A DNA stretch of 30,754 nt from JBBCJM01 sp037190175. Lineage in GTDB: Bacteria > Pseudomonadota > Alphaproteobacteria > Rhodobacterales > Rhodobacteraceae. A model generated the notes under the pieces. It did no database searches and had not been told where the DNA came from. It worked only from the letters and a program-made list of their open reading frames with translations. This document shows positions 1 through 7,512 of the stretch, in pieces; within the stretch, counting starts at the first letter, position 1, and the number at the start of each line of letters is the position of its first letter. The stretch lies in assembly GCA_037190175.1 (NCBI GenBank), contig JBBCJM010000171.1, forward strand, positions 1 to 30,754, read 5' to 3'. Made by a program: the position numbers and the translations under genes.

Positions 1-30
1 AATTCGGTCCGGTTCCCGCGCGGAAACCGC
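1..30. repeat. Partial copy of palindromic intergenic element
   Basis: The window opens with AATTC, a short spacer, then a near-perfect palindrome with arms at 10-19 and 20-29 (CGGTTCCCGC / GCGGAAACCG, 9 of 10 pairs). The order and sequence resemble the right half of the twin-palindrome element at 28504-28560: an AATTC-ended arm, then a second palindrome centred on GCGC with a TTTCCGC-type arm. I read it as a truncated relative of that element. The left boundary lies outside the window. Confidence 0.5.
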
Positions 31-78
31 CTGAACCCCACCGTTGCGCCGCAGCCCGGGCCGCGCTACCTGCGGCCC

Positions 79-843
79 ATGCCCCGCTATGCCTTCCGCA
101 TCGACTATGACGGCGCCCCGTTCCACGGCTGGCAGCGGCAGGCGGCGGAGCCTTCGGTGCAGGCGGCGCTGGAGGCGGCTTTGGCGCGGCTGGGCGAGGC
201 GGCGACGGTGCAGGGGGCCGGGCGCACCGACACCGGGGTCCATGCCAGCGGGCAGGTGGCGCACGCCGATCTGGCGCGGGACTGGGACCCCTTCCGGCTC
301 AATGAGGCGCTGAACTGGCACCTGAAGCCCCTGCCGGTGGCGATCACCGCCTGCGCGCGGGTGGGCGGGGACTTCCACGCCCGGTTCTCGGCGGTGGAGC
401 GGCGTTATCTCTACCGCATCCTGAACCGCCGGGCGCCGCCGGTGCTGGAGCGCGGGCAGGTCTGGCATGTGATGGCGCCGCTGGACGTGCAGGCCATCGC
501 CGGGGCCGCGCCGGTGCTGGTGGGGCGGCACGACTTCACCACCTTCCGCGCCGCGCTCTGCCAGGCGAAGAGCCCGGTCAGGACGCTGGACGAGGCGACG
601 GCGACCGCCCTGCCCTGCCCCGGCGGACAGGAGATCCGGCTGACCTTCCGCGCCCGGTCCTTCCTGCACAACCAGGTGCGGTCGATGGTGGGCTCGCTGG
701 AACGGGTGGGGGCCGGGGCCTGGACGGCGGAGGATCTGGCGGCGACGCTAGCGGCGCGGGAGCGCAGCGCCTGCGGCCCGGTGGCCCCGCCGCAGGGGCT
801 GTGCCTGACGGGCGTGACCTATCCGGCCGATCCCTTCGCCTGA
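79..843 (+). CDS. truA: tRNA pseudouridine(38-40) synthase TruA
   Basis: 254 aa, normal length for TruA, which isomerises uridines 38-40 in the anticodon arm of many tRNAs in the cytoplasm. The N-terminus has the family pattern (YAFRIDYDGAPFHGWQ) and the catalytic aspartate is Asp51 in GRTDTGVHA. The C-terminal half keeps the FLHNQVRSMVG segment of the second lobe. ATG at 79 is the only start matching the conserved N-terminus; no strong Shine-Dalgarno precedes it. In Rhodobacterales truA often follows def-fmt, but no recognisable fmt end is seen in the first 78 bases. The gene converges on the CHAD gene with a single base between the stops. Confidence 0.97.
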   Translation: MPRYAFRIDYDGAPFHGWQRQAAEPSVQAALEAALARLGEAATVQGAGRTDTGVHASGQVAHADLARDWDPFRLNEALNWHLKPLPVAITACARVGGDFHARFSAVERRYLYRILNRRAPPVLERGQVWHVMAPLDVQAIAGAAPVLVGRHDFTTFRAALCQAKSPVRTLDEATATALPCPGGQEIRLTFRARSFLHNQVRSMVGSLERVGAGAWTAEDLAATLAARERSACGPVAPPQGLCLTGVTYPADPFA

Positions 844-844
844 G

Positions 845-1693
845 CTATCGCCGCCAGGCCGCCCAGAGGTCGGTCCAGACCTCGGCCAGCGCCTCGGGCT
901 CCGCCGCATGGAGCAGCCGGCCCAGATCCAGCGCGCGTTCCTCGATCTCGGCCGCCTTGGCCCGGGCGGCCGCGCGCAGGGCGGGGGCGGCGGGGTCGTC
1001 GCTGGGCTCCAGCCAGTCCACGAAGACGGCGAGGTCGTGGTGGGTGCCCAGCCATTCGCCCAGCTCGTCGGCGGCCCGCCGCCAGGGGTCGATGACCTCG
1101 GGCCAGACGGGATGCAGCAGGCGCAGCTGATACCAGAGGTCCTTGACCCGCTTGCGCCAGTCGTGCAGCGCCTCGGCCCCGCGCTGGGCCTGCGCGGCGG
1201 CAAAGGCCACTTGGCCCCGGCGCAGGCTGCGCTCCAGCCCCTTGCGCAGCACCCGCTCGTCGCGGCCCTGTACCCGCCAGCCGCGCGCCCGCTCGCGCAG
1301 CGCCGCCAGCACCTCGCGCAGGGCCTCGGGGTCGCCCACCGCGCCGCCCTCGCCGCGGGCGGCGGCCACCCGCGCCTCCAGCACCGCGCGCAGGGGGCCT
1401 TCGGCCCCGCCCAGCATGTCGTGCACGCCCAGCATCACCTCGGCATCGCGCACGCCGGCCAGCCCCTCGGCCACCCGGCGCAGTTCGGCGATCTCGGCCT
1501 CGCCGTCGAAGCCGGCGCGCAGCAGGCGGATCAGGCCCCGCAGCTTCTTCACCCGCTTGCGGATGTCGTGCACGCCCCCGGCATCGGGCGCGCCCGCGCC
1601 CAGCGTGGCCAGCGCGCCGTCGATCTCTCCGCCGGCGATCCGGCGCAGGGCGGCGGTCAGGCTGCGGTCCGATGCGCGGAAGGCGAAACTCAT
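845..1693 (-). CDS. CHAD domain-containing protein
   Basis: 282 aa made almost entirely of a CHAD (conserved histidine alpha-helical) domain. The two hallmark basic His-containing helices are VHDIRKRVKKLRGLIRL (about residues 61-77) and a second copy around LHDWRKRVKDLWYQLRLL. CHAD proteins bind polyphosphate through these basic residues; that is family knowledge, not shown here. There is no signal peptide or fused CYTH domain, so it is likely a soluble stand-alone CHAD protein. ATG at 1693 has GGAGACC about 6 nt upstream. A near-consensus Pho box lies about 55 bp upstream (1749-1766), implying control by phosphate starvation. Confidence 0.9.
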   Translation of the reverse strand: MSFAFRASDRSLTAALRRIAGGEIDGALATLGAGAPDAGGVHDIRKRVKKLRGLIRLLRAGFDGEAEIAELRRVAEGLAGVRDAEVMLGVHDMLGGAEGPLRAVLEARVAAARGEGGAVGDPEALREVLAALRERARGWRVQGRDERVLRKGLERSLRRGQVAFAAAQAQRGAEALHDWRKRVKDLWYQLRLLHPVWPEVIDPWRRAADELGEWLGTHHDLAVFVDWLEPSDDPAAPALRAAARAKAAEIEERALDLGRLLHAAEPEALAEVWTDLWAAWRR

Positions 1694-1725
1694 GCAGGTC
1701 TCCGTGGGGGAAGGCCCGGCCGCCC

Positions 1726-1766
1726 CTTCTACCTCGTGTCACGTCTGCATGACAGGTTCATGACAG
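1726..1766 (-). promoter_or_regulatory. Pho box and -10 for the CHAD gene
   Basis: Read on the minus strand, 1766-1749 is CTGTCATGAACCTGTCAT: two exact CTGTCAT heptamers separated by 4 nt, the architecture of a PhoB binding site (11-bp repeats). The CTGTCA at 1755-1750 can serve as the -35; 18 nt on is TAGAAG (1731-1726), a plausible -10. The start codon at 1693 is about 33 nt further. PhoB-activated promoters typically carry the Pho box in place of a -35. Confidence 0.75.
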
Positions 1767-1797
1767 CCTTCGGGCCGCGGAATCCTCGGTGAATCGC

Positions 1798-1826
1798 TTG
1801 ACGGCGGGGGCCCGAGCGGCTAGACG
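1798..1826 (+). promoter_or_regulatory. Putative sigma70 promoter of rpmB with GANTC sites
   Basis: TTGACG (1798-1803), a 17-nt spacer, then TAGACG (1821-1826) gives a reasonable housekeeping promoter 68 nt before the L28 start. Two GAATC sites (1780-1784 and 1791-1795), targets of CcrM adenine methylation, lie 11 bp apart just upstream of the -35. They may matter because GcrA is encoded in this window. Confidence 0.5.
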
Positions 1827-1894
1827 CCCGCAATCGAATTGGCTTCACGCTGCCTGCGGCGGCGGGATGTCCTGTTGAACAAGGAACGTCAACC

Positions 1895-2179
1895 ATGTCG
1901 CGCGTCTGCGAACTCAGTGGCAAGGGCCCGATGGTCGGGAACAAGATCAGCCACGCCAACAACAAGACCAAGCGGCGCTTCCTGCCGAACCTGAACGACG
2001 TCACGCTGATGTCGGAGATCCTCGGCCAGTCGTTCTCGCTGCGCGTCTCGGCCCATGCGCTGCGCACGGTGGACCACCGCGGGGGGCTCGACGCCTATCT
2101 CGCCAAGGCCCGGGACGAGGAACTGTCGCCCCGCGCGCTGAAGATCAAGCGCGATCTGGAAAAGGCGCAGGCCGCCTGA
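1895..2179 (+). CDS. rpmB: 50S ribosomal protein L28
   Basis: 94 aa. The N-terminus MSRVCELSGKGPMVGN followed by a SHANNKTKRRFLPNL segment is diagnostic of bacterial L28, a structural protein of the large ribosomal subunit. Only one cysteine (Cys5) is present, so this is the zinc-free form. The start is fixed by the conserved N-terminus and by AAGGAA upstream. It is transcribed alone, with its own promoter and a strong terminator hairpin downstream. Confidence 0.98.
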   Translation: MSRVCELSGKGPMVGNKISHANNKTKRRFLPNLNDVTLMSEILGQSFSLRVSAHALRTVDHRGGLDAYLAKARDEELSPRALKIKRDLEKAQAA

Positions 2180-2201
2180 GACGGCCCCCTGCCGCATTCC
2201 G

Positions 2202-2229
2202 AGGCCCCGCCCGCGGCGGGGCCTTTGTC
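2202..2229 (+). terminator. Intrinsic terminator after rpmB
   Basis: A perfect 10-bp stem, AGGCCCCGCC (2202-2211) with GGCGGGGCCT (2215-2224), around a CGC loop, followed by a short TTTGT stretch. It lies 22 nt past the rpmB stop. Confidence 0.8.
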
Positions 2230-2284
2230 GTTCTGCGGCACCTTGTTCCCTTTCCCCGGCGCCGCGGCGGGAGTATCAGGGCAC

Positions 2285-2626
2285 ATGCGCCATCTGGCCG
2301 CCCTGATCCTTGCCGCGCTCCTGGCGCTGACCTCGCAGACCGTGGCGGTCGCGCGGGGGCTGGCGGGTGTGCCCGGGATCACCGTGGTGCTCTGCGGCGA
2401 CGATCATCGGACGGCGATCCGCATCGACCAGCGGGGCAAGCCGCTGGGGCCCGCGCACCGCTGCCCCGACTGCCCCGCCCCCGTGGCGCGGTGCCCGCCG
2501 CCCGCGGCCCCTGCCCCGCCGGCGCCGCCGGCGGCCGGCCGTGCCGCCCTGCTGCCGGCCGAGGTGCAGGCGCCGCGGCCCCTGCCCCTGGTGCCGCCGG
2601 CGCGCGGCCCGCCTGCCCTTGTCTGA
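2285..2626 (+). CDS. Small secreted Pro/Ala-rich protein of unknown function
   Basis: 113 aa from the ATG at 2285, which begins a clear signal peptide (MRHLAALILAALLALTSQ, cleavage probably after TVAVARG). A longer frame starts at 2225 but would put a non-signal segment first and overlap the rpmB terminator, so I prefer 2285. The middle has a Cys pair (CPDCPAPVARC) and the last 45 residues are mostly Pro and Ala. Similar small exported proteins with Cys pairs precede PCuAC copper chaperones in related genomes, and it lies 40 bp ahead of one here. A metal role is inference from position only. Confidence 0.6.
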   Translation: MRHLAALILAALLALTSQTVAVARGLAGVPGITVVLCGDDHRTAIRIDQRGKPLGPAHRCPDCPAPVARCPPPAAPAPPAPPAAGRAALLPAEVQAPRPLPLVPPARGPPALV

Positions 2627-2666
2627 CGCCCTTCTTTCGGATCATCAGACAGACAGGACCAGACCC

Positions 2667-3137
2667 ATGCAGAAGCTGCTTTCCGCCGCCGTCGCGGCGC
2701 TTTTCCTCGCCTTCCCCGCGCTTGCCCATGACGGCATCCATATCGAGAACGCCTATGCCCGCATCGCCCCCGGCGGCTCCAGCGGGGCGGTGTATCTGGA
2801 GATCGTGAACCATTCGGCCGAGCCCGACCGGCTGACCGGCGTCGCCAGCGCGGCGGCGCAGAAGGTGGAGATCCATACCTCGGAACAGGACGCCGCCGGG
2901 GTCATGCGCATGGTGCCGCTGCCCGAGGGGCTGGCGGTCGAGGGCCACGGCACCCGCCTGCTGCAGCAGGGGGGCGAGCATGTGATGCTGATGGGCCTCA
3001 CGCAGCCGCTGGCCGATGGCGACAGCTTCAAGGTGGAGCTGACCTTCGAGCGCGGCGAGGTGATCGAGGTCGAGGTCACGGTGGACAACGCCCGGGCGCC
3101 GGCGGCCGGGGGCGATCACGACCATTCCGGGCACTGA
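2667..3137 (+). CDS. Periplasmic copper chaperone PCu(A)C
   Basis: 156 aa with a signal peptide (MQKLLSAAVAALFLAFPALA) and a PCu(A)C domain, a cupredoxin-like fold that carries Cu(I) in the periplasm and helps load the Cu(A) site of cytochrome oxidase. The metal ligands appear in the family order: His in VEIHTSEQ, Met in GVMRM, and the HVM pair in GGEHVMLMG. The C-terminus ends in a His-rich tail (DHDHSGH), a likely extra metal site. The ATG at 2667 is chosen because the signal peptide starts there; an upstream in-frame extension is antisense-like sequence. It probably shares a transcript with the preceding small secreted gene and converges on cobB with 3 bp between stops. Confidence 0.92.
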   Translation: MQKLLSAAVAALFLAFPALAHDGIHIENAYARIAPGGSSGAVYLEIVNHSAEPDRLTGVASAAAQKVEIHTSEQDAAGVMRMVPLPEGLAVEGHGTRLLQQGGEHVMLMGLTQPLADGDSFKVELTFERGEVIEVEVTVDNARAPAAGGDHDHSGH

Positions 3138-3140
3138 GGC

Positions 3141-3842
3141 TCAGCCGGCCCGGGAAAGGTATTCCTCCACCCAGGCCGGGACCGCCTCGGAGGCCGGGCC
3201 CAGCCGGCGGTCGGTGAAGGCGCCGGGCACCCCGGTGGGCTCCAGGTTGATCTCCATGGTCCGCGCCCTGGCATAGAACGAGGCGCGGGCCACGAAGCCC
3301 GAGGCCGGCCAGACCGTGCCCGAGGTGCCGATGGAGACGAAGAGTTGGCAGGAGGCCAGCGCCGTCTCGATCTCCTCCATCCACTGCACGTCCTCGCCGA
3401 ACCAGACGATATCGGGGCGGGTGGCGGGCCGACCACAACAGGGGCAGGGGTCGGCGTGGTGCATGGCCATCGGCGCCGCCCAGGTCTCGCCGCAGGCGGC
3501 GCAGCGGGCGCGGTCGAGCCGCCCGTGCATGTGCACGACGCCGAGGGAGCCCGCGCGTTCGTGCAGGTCGTCCACGTTCTGGGTGACCAGAAACAGCCGG
3601 TCGCCCAGCGCCTGCCCCAGCCGGGCCAGCGCATGATGGGCGGCGTTGGGCTCGGCCCCCGCGGCATTGGCGCGCCGGGCGTTGTAGAACTCGTGCACCT
3701 TGGAGGGGTCGCGGGCGAAGCCCTCGGGCGTGGCCACCTCGTTCAGGTCGTATTTCGTCCAGAGCCCGTCCCGGTCGCGGAACGTGCCCAGGCCGCTTTC
3801 GGCCGAGACCCCGGCGCCGGTCAGTATCACCACCCGTTCCAT
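3141..3842 (-). CDS. cobB: NAD-dependent protein deacylase, sirtuin CobB
   Basis: 233 aa sirtuin, closely patterned on CobB. Visible motifs: NAD-binding GAGVSAESG (residues 9-17), QNVDDLHERAG (88-98), catalytic His106 in HMHG, and four zinc cysteines (Cys114, Cys117, Cys133, Cys136). Tyr53 and Arg56 in FYNARR form the YxxR pair of class III sirtuins, which favours succinyl/malonyl-lysine as well as acetyl-lysine. I chose ATG 3842 over the in-frame ATG at 3887 because GGAGGG sits 5-6 nt upstream and the protein then starts directly at the first beta strand. A known target class, acetyl-CoA synthetase, is encoded at 23533. It is divergent from the reductase gene. Confidence 0.93.
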   Translation of the reverse strand: MERVVILTGAGVSAESGLGTFRDRDGLWTKYDLNEVATPEGFARDPSKVHEFYNARRANAAGAEPNAAHHALARLGQALGDRLFLVTQNVDDLHERAGSLGVVHMHGRLDRARCAACGETWAAPMAMHHADPCPCCGRPATRPDIVWFGEDVQWMEEIETALASCQLFVSIGTSGTVWPASGFVARASFYARARTMEINLEPTGVPGAFTDRRLGPASEAVPAWVEEYLSRAG

Positions 3843-3956
3843 CCGTCCCTCCAGCGCCCTGCCATGCGTTCCTTGCATGGCGGCCATTCCGCATCCCCGT
3901 GGTTGCCAGGCCGGCAGGGGCGGTTACCTGTGCCGGAGCAGCCCAAGGAGACCCCG

Positions 3957-5030
3957 ATGATGCCCAAGCTTTTCACCCCCCTGCAAGCCGGCGCCATCGC
4001 CATGAAGAACCGCATCGTGATGGCGCCGCTGACCCGCAACCGGGCGGCGGGCGGGCTGCCGGGGGCGCTGCACGTGGAATACTACCGCCAGCGGGCCGGG
4101 GCCGGGCTGATCGTGACCGAGGGCTCGCAGATCTCGCCGCAGGGCATGGGCTATGCCGACACGCCCGGCATCCATTCGCCGGAACAGGTGGTGGCCTGGC
4201 GCCCGGTGACCGCGGCGGTGCACGAGGCCGGCGGGCGGATCGCGGTGCAGTTGTGGCACGTGGGCCGGGTCAGCCACCCGCGGCTGCTGGCCGGCGGCCA
4301 GCCGGTGGCGCCCTCGGCCATCCCCGCGAAATCGAAGACCTTCGTCGACGGCCAGTTCCTGCCCACCGGCGAGCCCCGCGCGCTGAGCGAGGCCGAGATC
4401 GCGGCCACGGTGCAGGACTATGCCCGGGCCGCGGCCAATGCCATGGCGGCGGGGTTCGACGGGGTGGAGATCCACGGGGCCAACGGCTATCTGGTCGACC
4501 AGTTCCTGCGCGATACCTCGAACCGGCGGACCGACGGCTGGGGCGGGCCGATCGAGAACCGCGTGCGCTTCCTGCGCGAGGTGGTGGGGGCGGTGGCGGC
4601 CGAGATCGGGGCGGAGCGCACCGGGATCCGCCTCTCGCCCTGGTCGAACGCCAACGACGTGGGGATAGACAGCGACACGCCCGCGCTTTTCGCCGCGGCG
4701 GTGGACGCGCTGAACGAGATCGGTATCGCCTTCCTGCACGTGGTCGAGGGGCAGACCGGCGGCGCGCGCGACTGGCCCGCGGGCGGGATCGAGGCGCTGC
4801 GGGCGCGGTTCCGCGGCGTGTGGATCGCCAACAACGGCTATTCCCGCGACAGCGCGATCCGGGCGGTGGAGGAGGGGGCGGCCGATGCGGTGGCCTTCGG
4901 CAAGCTCTACATCTCCAACCCCGACCTGGCCGAGCGGCTGGCCAGCGGCGCGGCGCTCAACCCGCTGCCCACGCAGGGATTCTACGGCGGCGGGGCGGAG
5001 TTCTATACCGACTATCCGCGGGCGGCGTGA
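3957..5030 (+). CDS. Old yellow enzyme family NADH:flavin oxidoreductase / alkene reductase
   Basis: 357 aa TIM-barrel FMN enzyme of the OYE family, which reduces activated C=C bonds or nitro compounds with NAD(P)H. Seen: N-terminal LFTPLQAGAIAMKNRIVMAPLTRNRA, the substrate-binding pair His/Asn in HGANGYLVDQFL, the RTDGWGGPIENRVRF phosphate region and the C-terminal GFYGGG segment. Length and order match NemA-like alkene reductases. ATG 3957 follows AAGGAGA; ATG 3960 is an immediate alternative. It is divergent from cobB with 114 bp between the starts. The natural substrate cannot be told from sequence. Confidence 0.92.
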   Translation: MMPKLFTPLQAGAIAMKNRIVMAPLTRNRAAGGLPGALHVEYYRQRAGAGLIVTEGSQISPQGMGYADTPGIHSPEQVVAWRPVTAAVHEAGGRIAVQLWHVGRVSHPRLLAGGQPVAPSAIPAKSKTFVDGQFLPTGEPRALSEAEIAATVQDYARAAANAMAAGFDGVEIHGANGYLVDQFLRDTSNRRTDGWGGPIENRVRFLREVVGAVAAEIGAERTGIRLSPWSNANDVGIDSDTPALFAAAVDALNEIGIAFLHVVEGQTGGARDWPAGGIEALRARFRGVWIANNGYSRDSAIRAVEEGAADAVAFGKLYISNPDLAERLASGAALNPLPTQGFYGGGAEFYTDYPRAA

Positions 5031-5059
5031 GGCGGCGGCTCTTCGCTCCCTGCCGGGCG

Positions 5060-5076
5060 CTCTTCGCAGCGAAGAG
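5060..5076. terminator. Hairpin between convergent genes
   Basis: CTCTTCG (5060-5066) pairs with CGAAGAG (5070-5076) around a CAG loop, in the 51-bp gap between convergent stops. There is no T tract, so terminator function is only likely. A second CTCTTCGC lies at 5039-5046. Confidence 0.35.
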
Positions 5077-5081
5077 GGCGG

Positions 5082-5393
5082 TCAGCCGGCGCAGAACGCC
5101 TCGGCGGTGGAGCCGAAGTTCTTGTAGCGCGCCCAGAACTGGTTGTCGGCGTCCGACTTCGACATCCGCACCTGCTGCGCCATGTCGGGGTCGGTAAAGA
5201 ACCTCGCCGCCTTGCGCTGGTCGGCCGCGCGCAGGGTCATGTCGGCCGCCTGCTGGATGCAGCCGCAGAGCGCGGGGCTGGCCGCGCGGCGGTCGGACTT
5301 CAGGCAGGCCCGCTCGATGGGGCCGGCCTCGGCCATGACGGAAACGAAGGGAAGCAATGCCGCCGCCATCGCGGCCACAAGGGTGATGCGCAT
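5082..5393 (-). CDS. Small secreted cysteine-containing protein, Rhodobacterales type
   Basis: 103 aa from ATG 5393, where a signal peptide begins (MRITLVAAMAAALLPFVSVM, then AEAGPIE). The mature part is about 80 residues with four cysteines (ACLKS, LCGC, FCAG) spaced as for two disulfides, and conserved-looking segments CIQQAADMTL and FWARYKNFG. I recall small proteins of this shape as common in Rhodobacterales, sometimes labelled 'arginine transporter' on weak grounds; no transport feature is visible. A longer in-frame start at 5531 is rejected because it places charged sequence ahead of the signal peptide. Function unknown. Confidence 0.75.
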   Translation of the reverse strand: MRITLVAAMAAALLPFVSVMAEAGPIERACLKSDRRAASPALCGCIQQAADMTLRAADQRKAARFFTDPDMAQQVRMSKSDADNQFWARYKNFGSTAEAFCAG

Positions 5394-5677
5394 TCTACTG
5401 TCCTGCTCTGCCTCTGGGTCGCCGTGCCGGCGGTGCCGTCCACGGTCGCGGATTTGGGAACAATCATGCCGATTCGGGCAAGATTTTTCAATCGCGCGGC
5501 AGCGCGGCGCGGCGAATGACCGCTGACCCACAAGGGGTTGCGGGAAGGCCAGGGGCGCCCCACCAGATCGGCAGTCCGCAAGGTCGCCTCGCGCCCCGCG
5601 GCCCGCCGTCCGTGGCGCAGAATCGGCGCGCCGCCGCCCCCTTCCCGCCCCCCGGCGGAACGTCTATACCGCCGCGC

Positions 5678-7477
5678 ATGACCGAGCTTTCGCGCATCCG
5701 CAACTTCTCCATCGTGGCGCATATCGACCACGGCAAATCCACCCTGGCGGATCGGCTGATCCAGATGACTGGGACGGTGGCCCAGCGCGACATGAAGGAG
5801 CAGATCCTCGACTCGATGGATATCGAGCGCGAGCGCGGGATCACCATCAAGGCCAACACCGTGCGGATCGACTATCCGGCCAAGGACGGCAACACCTATG
5901 TCCTGAACCTGATCGACACCCCCGGCCACGTGGACTTCGCCTATGAGGTCAGCCGCTCCATGCGCGCGGTGGAGGGCTCGCTGCTGGTGGTCGACGCCTC
6001 GCAGGGGGTGGAGGCGCAGACGCTGGCCAACGTCTATCAGGCCATCGACGCGGGGCACGAGATCGTCCCCGTCCTCAACAAGATCGACCTGCCCGCCGCC
6101 GACCCCGAGCGGGTGAAGGAGCAGATCGAGGACGTGATCGGGCTCGACGCCTCGGACGCCATCCCGATTTCCGCCAAGTCCGGCCTCGGCATCCCCGAGG
6201 TGCTGGAGGCCATCGTCACCCGCCTGCCCGCGCCCAGGGGCGACCGCGACGCGCCGCTGAAGGCGATGCTGGTGGACAGCTGGTACGACGCCTATCTGGG
6301 CGTGGTGGTGATGATCCGGGTGATGGACGGGGTGATCCGCAAGGGCGACCGCATCCGCATGATGGCCACCGGCGCCGCCTATGGCATCGACAAGCTGGCC
6401 GTGCTGCGCCCCCGGATGGTGGACTGGCCGGAACTGGGGCCGGGCGAGATCGGCGTCTTCACCGCCTCGATCAAGCAGGTGCGCGACACCCGCGTGGGCG
6501 ACACCATCACCCACGAGCGCAAGGGCACCGACCAGGCGCTGCCCGGCTTCAAGCCCGCCCAGCCGGTGGTGTTCTGCGGCCTCTTCCCCGTGGATGCCGC
6601 GGATTTCGAGGCGCTGCGCGATGCCATCGAGAAGCTGGCGCTGAACGATGCGAGCTTCACCTACGAGATGGAGACCTCGGCGGCGCTGGGCTTCGGCTTC
6701 CGCTGCGGCTTCCTGGGGCTGCTGCACCTGGAAGTGGTGCGGGAGCGGCTGGAGCGGGAATTCGACCTCGACCTGATCACCACGGCTCCTTCCGTGGTCT
6801 ATCACCTGTTCATGCGCGACGGCACGATGCGGGAATTGCACAACCCCGCCGACATGCCCGACCTGACCCACGTAAGCCATATCGAGGAACCGCGGATCAA
6901 GGCCACGATCATGGTGCCCGACGAATACCTGGGCGATATCCTGAAGCTGTGCCAGGACCGGCGCGGGATTCAGCTGAACCTGACCTATGCCGGCAACCGG
7001 GCGATGGTGGAATACGACCTGCCGCTGAACGAGGTGGTGTTCGACTTCTACGACCGGCTGAAATCGGTGACCAAGGGATATGCGAGCTTCGATTACGTGC
7101 TGACCGGGTATCGCGAGGACAATCTGGTCAAGATGCAGGTGCTGGTGAACGACGAGCCGGTGGATGCTTTGTCGATGATGGTCCACCGCGACCGCGCCGA
7201 GATGCGCGGCCGGGCGATGTGCGAGAAACTGAAGGAGCTCATCCCCCGCCACATGTTCAAGATCCCGATCCAGGCGGCCATCGGCGGAAGGGTGATCGCG
7301 CGGGAGACCATCTCGGCGATGCGCAAGGACGTGACGGCGAAGTGCTACGGCGGCGACGCCACCCGCAAGCGCAAGCTCCTGGACAAGCAGAAGGAAGGCA
7401 AGAAGCGGATGCGCCAGTTCGGCAAGGTGGAAATCCCGCAGACGGCCTTCATCAATGCGCTGAAGATGGATGGGTGA
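5678..7477 (+). CDS. lepA: Elongation factor 4 (LepA)
   Basis: 599 aa, the usual LepA length. It is a ribosome-binding GTPase that acts on elongating or assembling ribosomes. GTP-binding motifs are G1 AHIDHGKST (14-22), G2 RERGITI, G3 DTPGHVDF and G4 NKIDLP; the EF-G-like domains follow, and the C-terminal LepA-specific region contains GGDATRKRKLLDKQKEGK. The start at 5678 is set by the conserved MTELSRIRNFSIVAHIDHGK; an upstream in-frame extension to 5516 is Pro/Ala-rich noncoding sequence. It appears monocistronic; the REP/RAYT unit begins 17 bp after its stop. Confidence 0.98.
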   Translation: MTELSRIRNFSIVAHIDHGKSTLADRLIQMTGTVAQRDMKEQILDSMDIERERGITIKANTVRIDYPAKDGNTYVLNLIDTPGHVDFAYEVSRSMRAVEGSLLVVDASQGVEAQTLANVYQAIDAGHEIVPVLNKIDLPAADPERVKEQIEDVIGLDASDAIPISAKSGLGIPEVLEAIVTRLPAPRGDRDAPLKAMLVDSWYDAYLGVVVMIRVMDGVIRKGDRIRMMATGAAYGIDKLAVLRPRMVDWPELGPGEIGVFTASIKQVRDTRVGDTITHERKGTDQALPGFKPAQPVVFCGLFPVDAADFEALRDAIEKLALNDASFTYEMETSAALGFGFRCGFLGLLHLEVVRERLEREFDLDLITTAPSVVYHLFMRDGTMRELHNPADMPDLTHVSHIEEPRIKATIMVPDEYLGDILKLCQDRRGIQLNLTYAGNRAMVEYDLPLNEVVFDFYDRLKSVTKGYASFDYVLTGYREDNLVKMQVLVNDEPVDALSMMVHRDRAEMRGRAMCEKLKELIPRHMFKIPIQAAIGGRVIARETISAMRKDVTAKCYGGDATRKRKLLDKQKEGKKRMRQFGKVEIPQTAFINALKMDG

Positions 7478-7494
7478 GGGGGGCTTTCCATAGA

Positions 7495-7512
7495 GTGCGT
7501 GAAATCACGCAC
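7495..7512. repeat. REP-like palindrome, left copy 1
   Basis: GTGCGTGA (7495-7502), AA, TCACGCAC (7505-7512): an 8-bp perfect stem with a 2-nt centre. The TCA at 7505-7507 is the complement of the RAYT stop codon. The core is the same as in the right-hand copy at 8112-8137. Confidence 0.85.

Noticed and set aside
2..34. Possible last codons of fmt before truA
   Set aside because: A frame ending in TGA at 32-34 exists, but ten residues cannot be assigned and the same bases are better explained as a palindromic repeat.
3843..3887. Longer cobB start at 3887
   Set aside because: Adds 15 residues not seen in the family, and the internal ATG at 3842 has a strong GGAGGG site.
5300..7252. 650-codon frame on the minus strand
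   Set aside because: Antisense to lepA and overlapping a small secreted gene in another frame.
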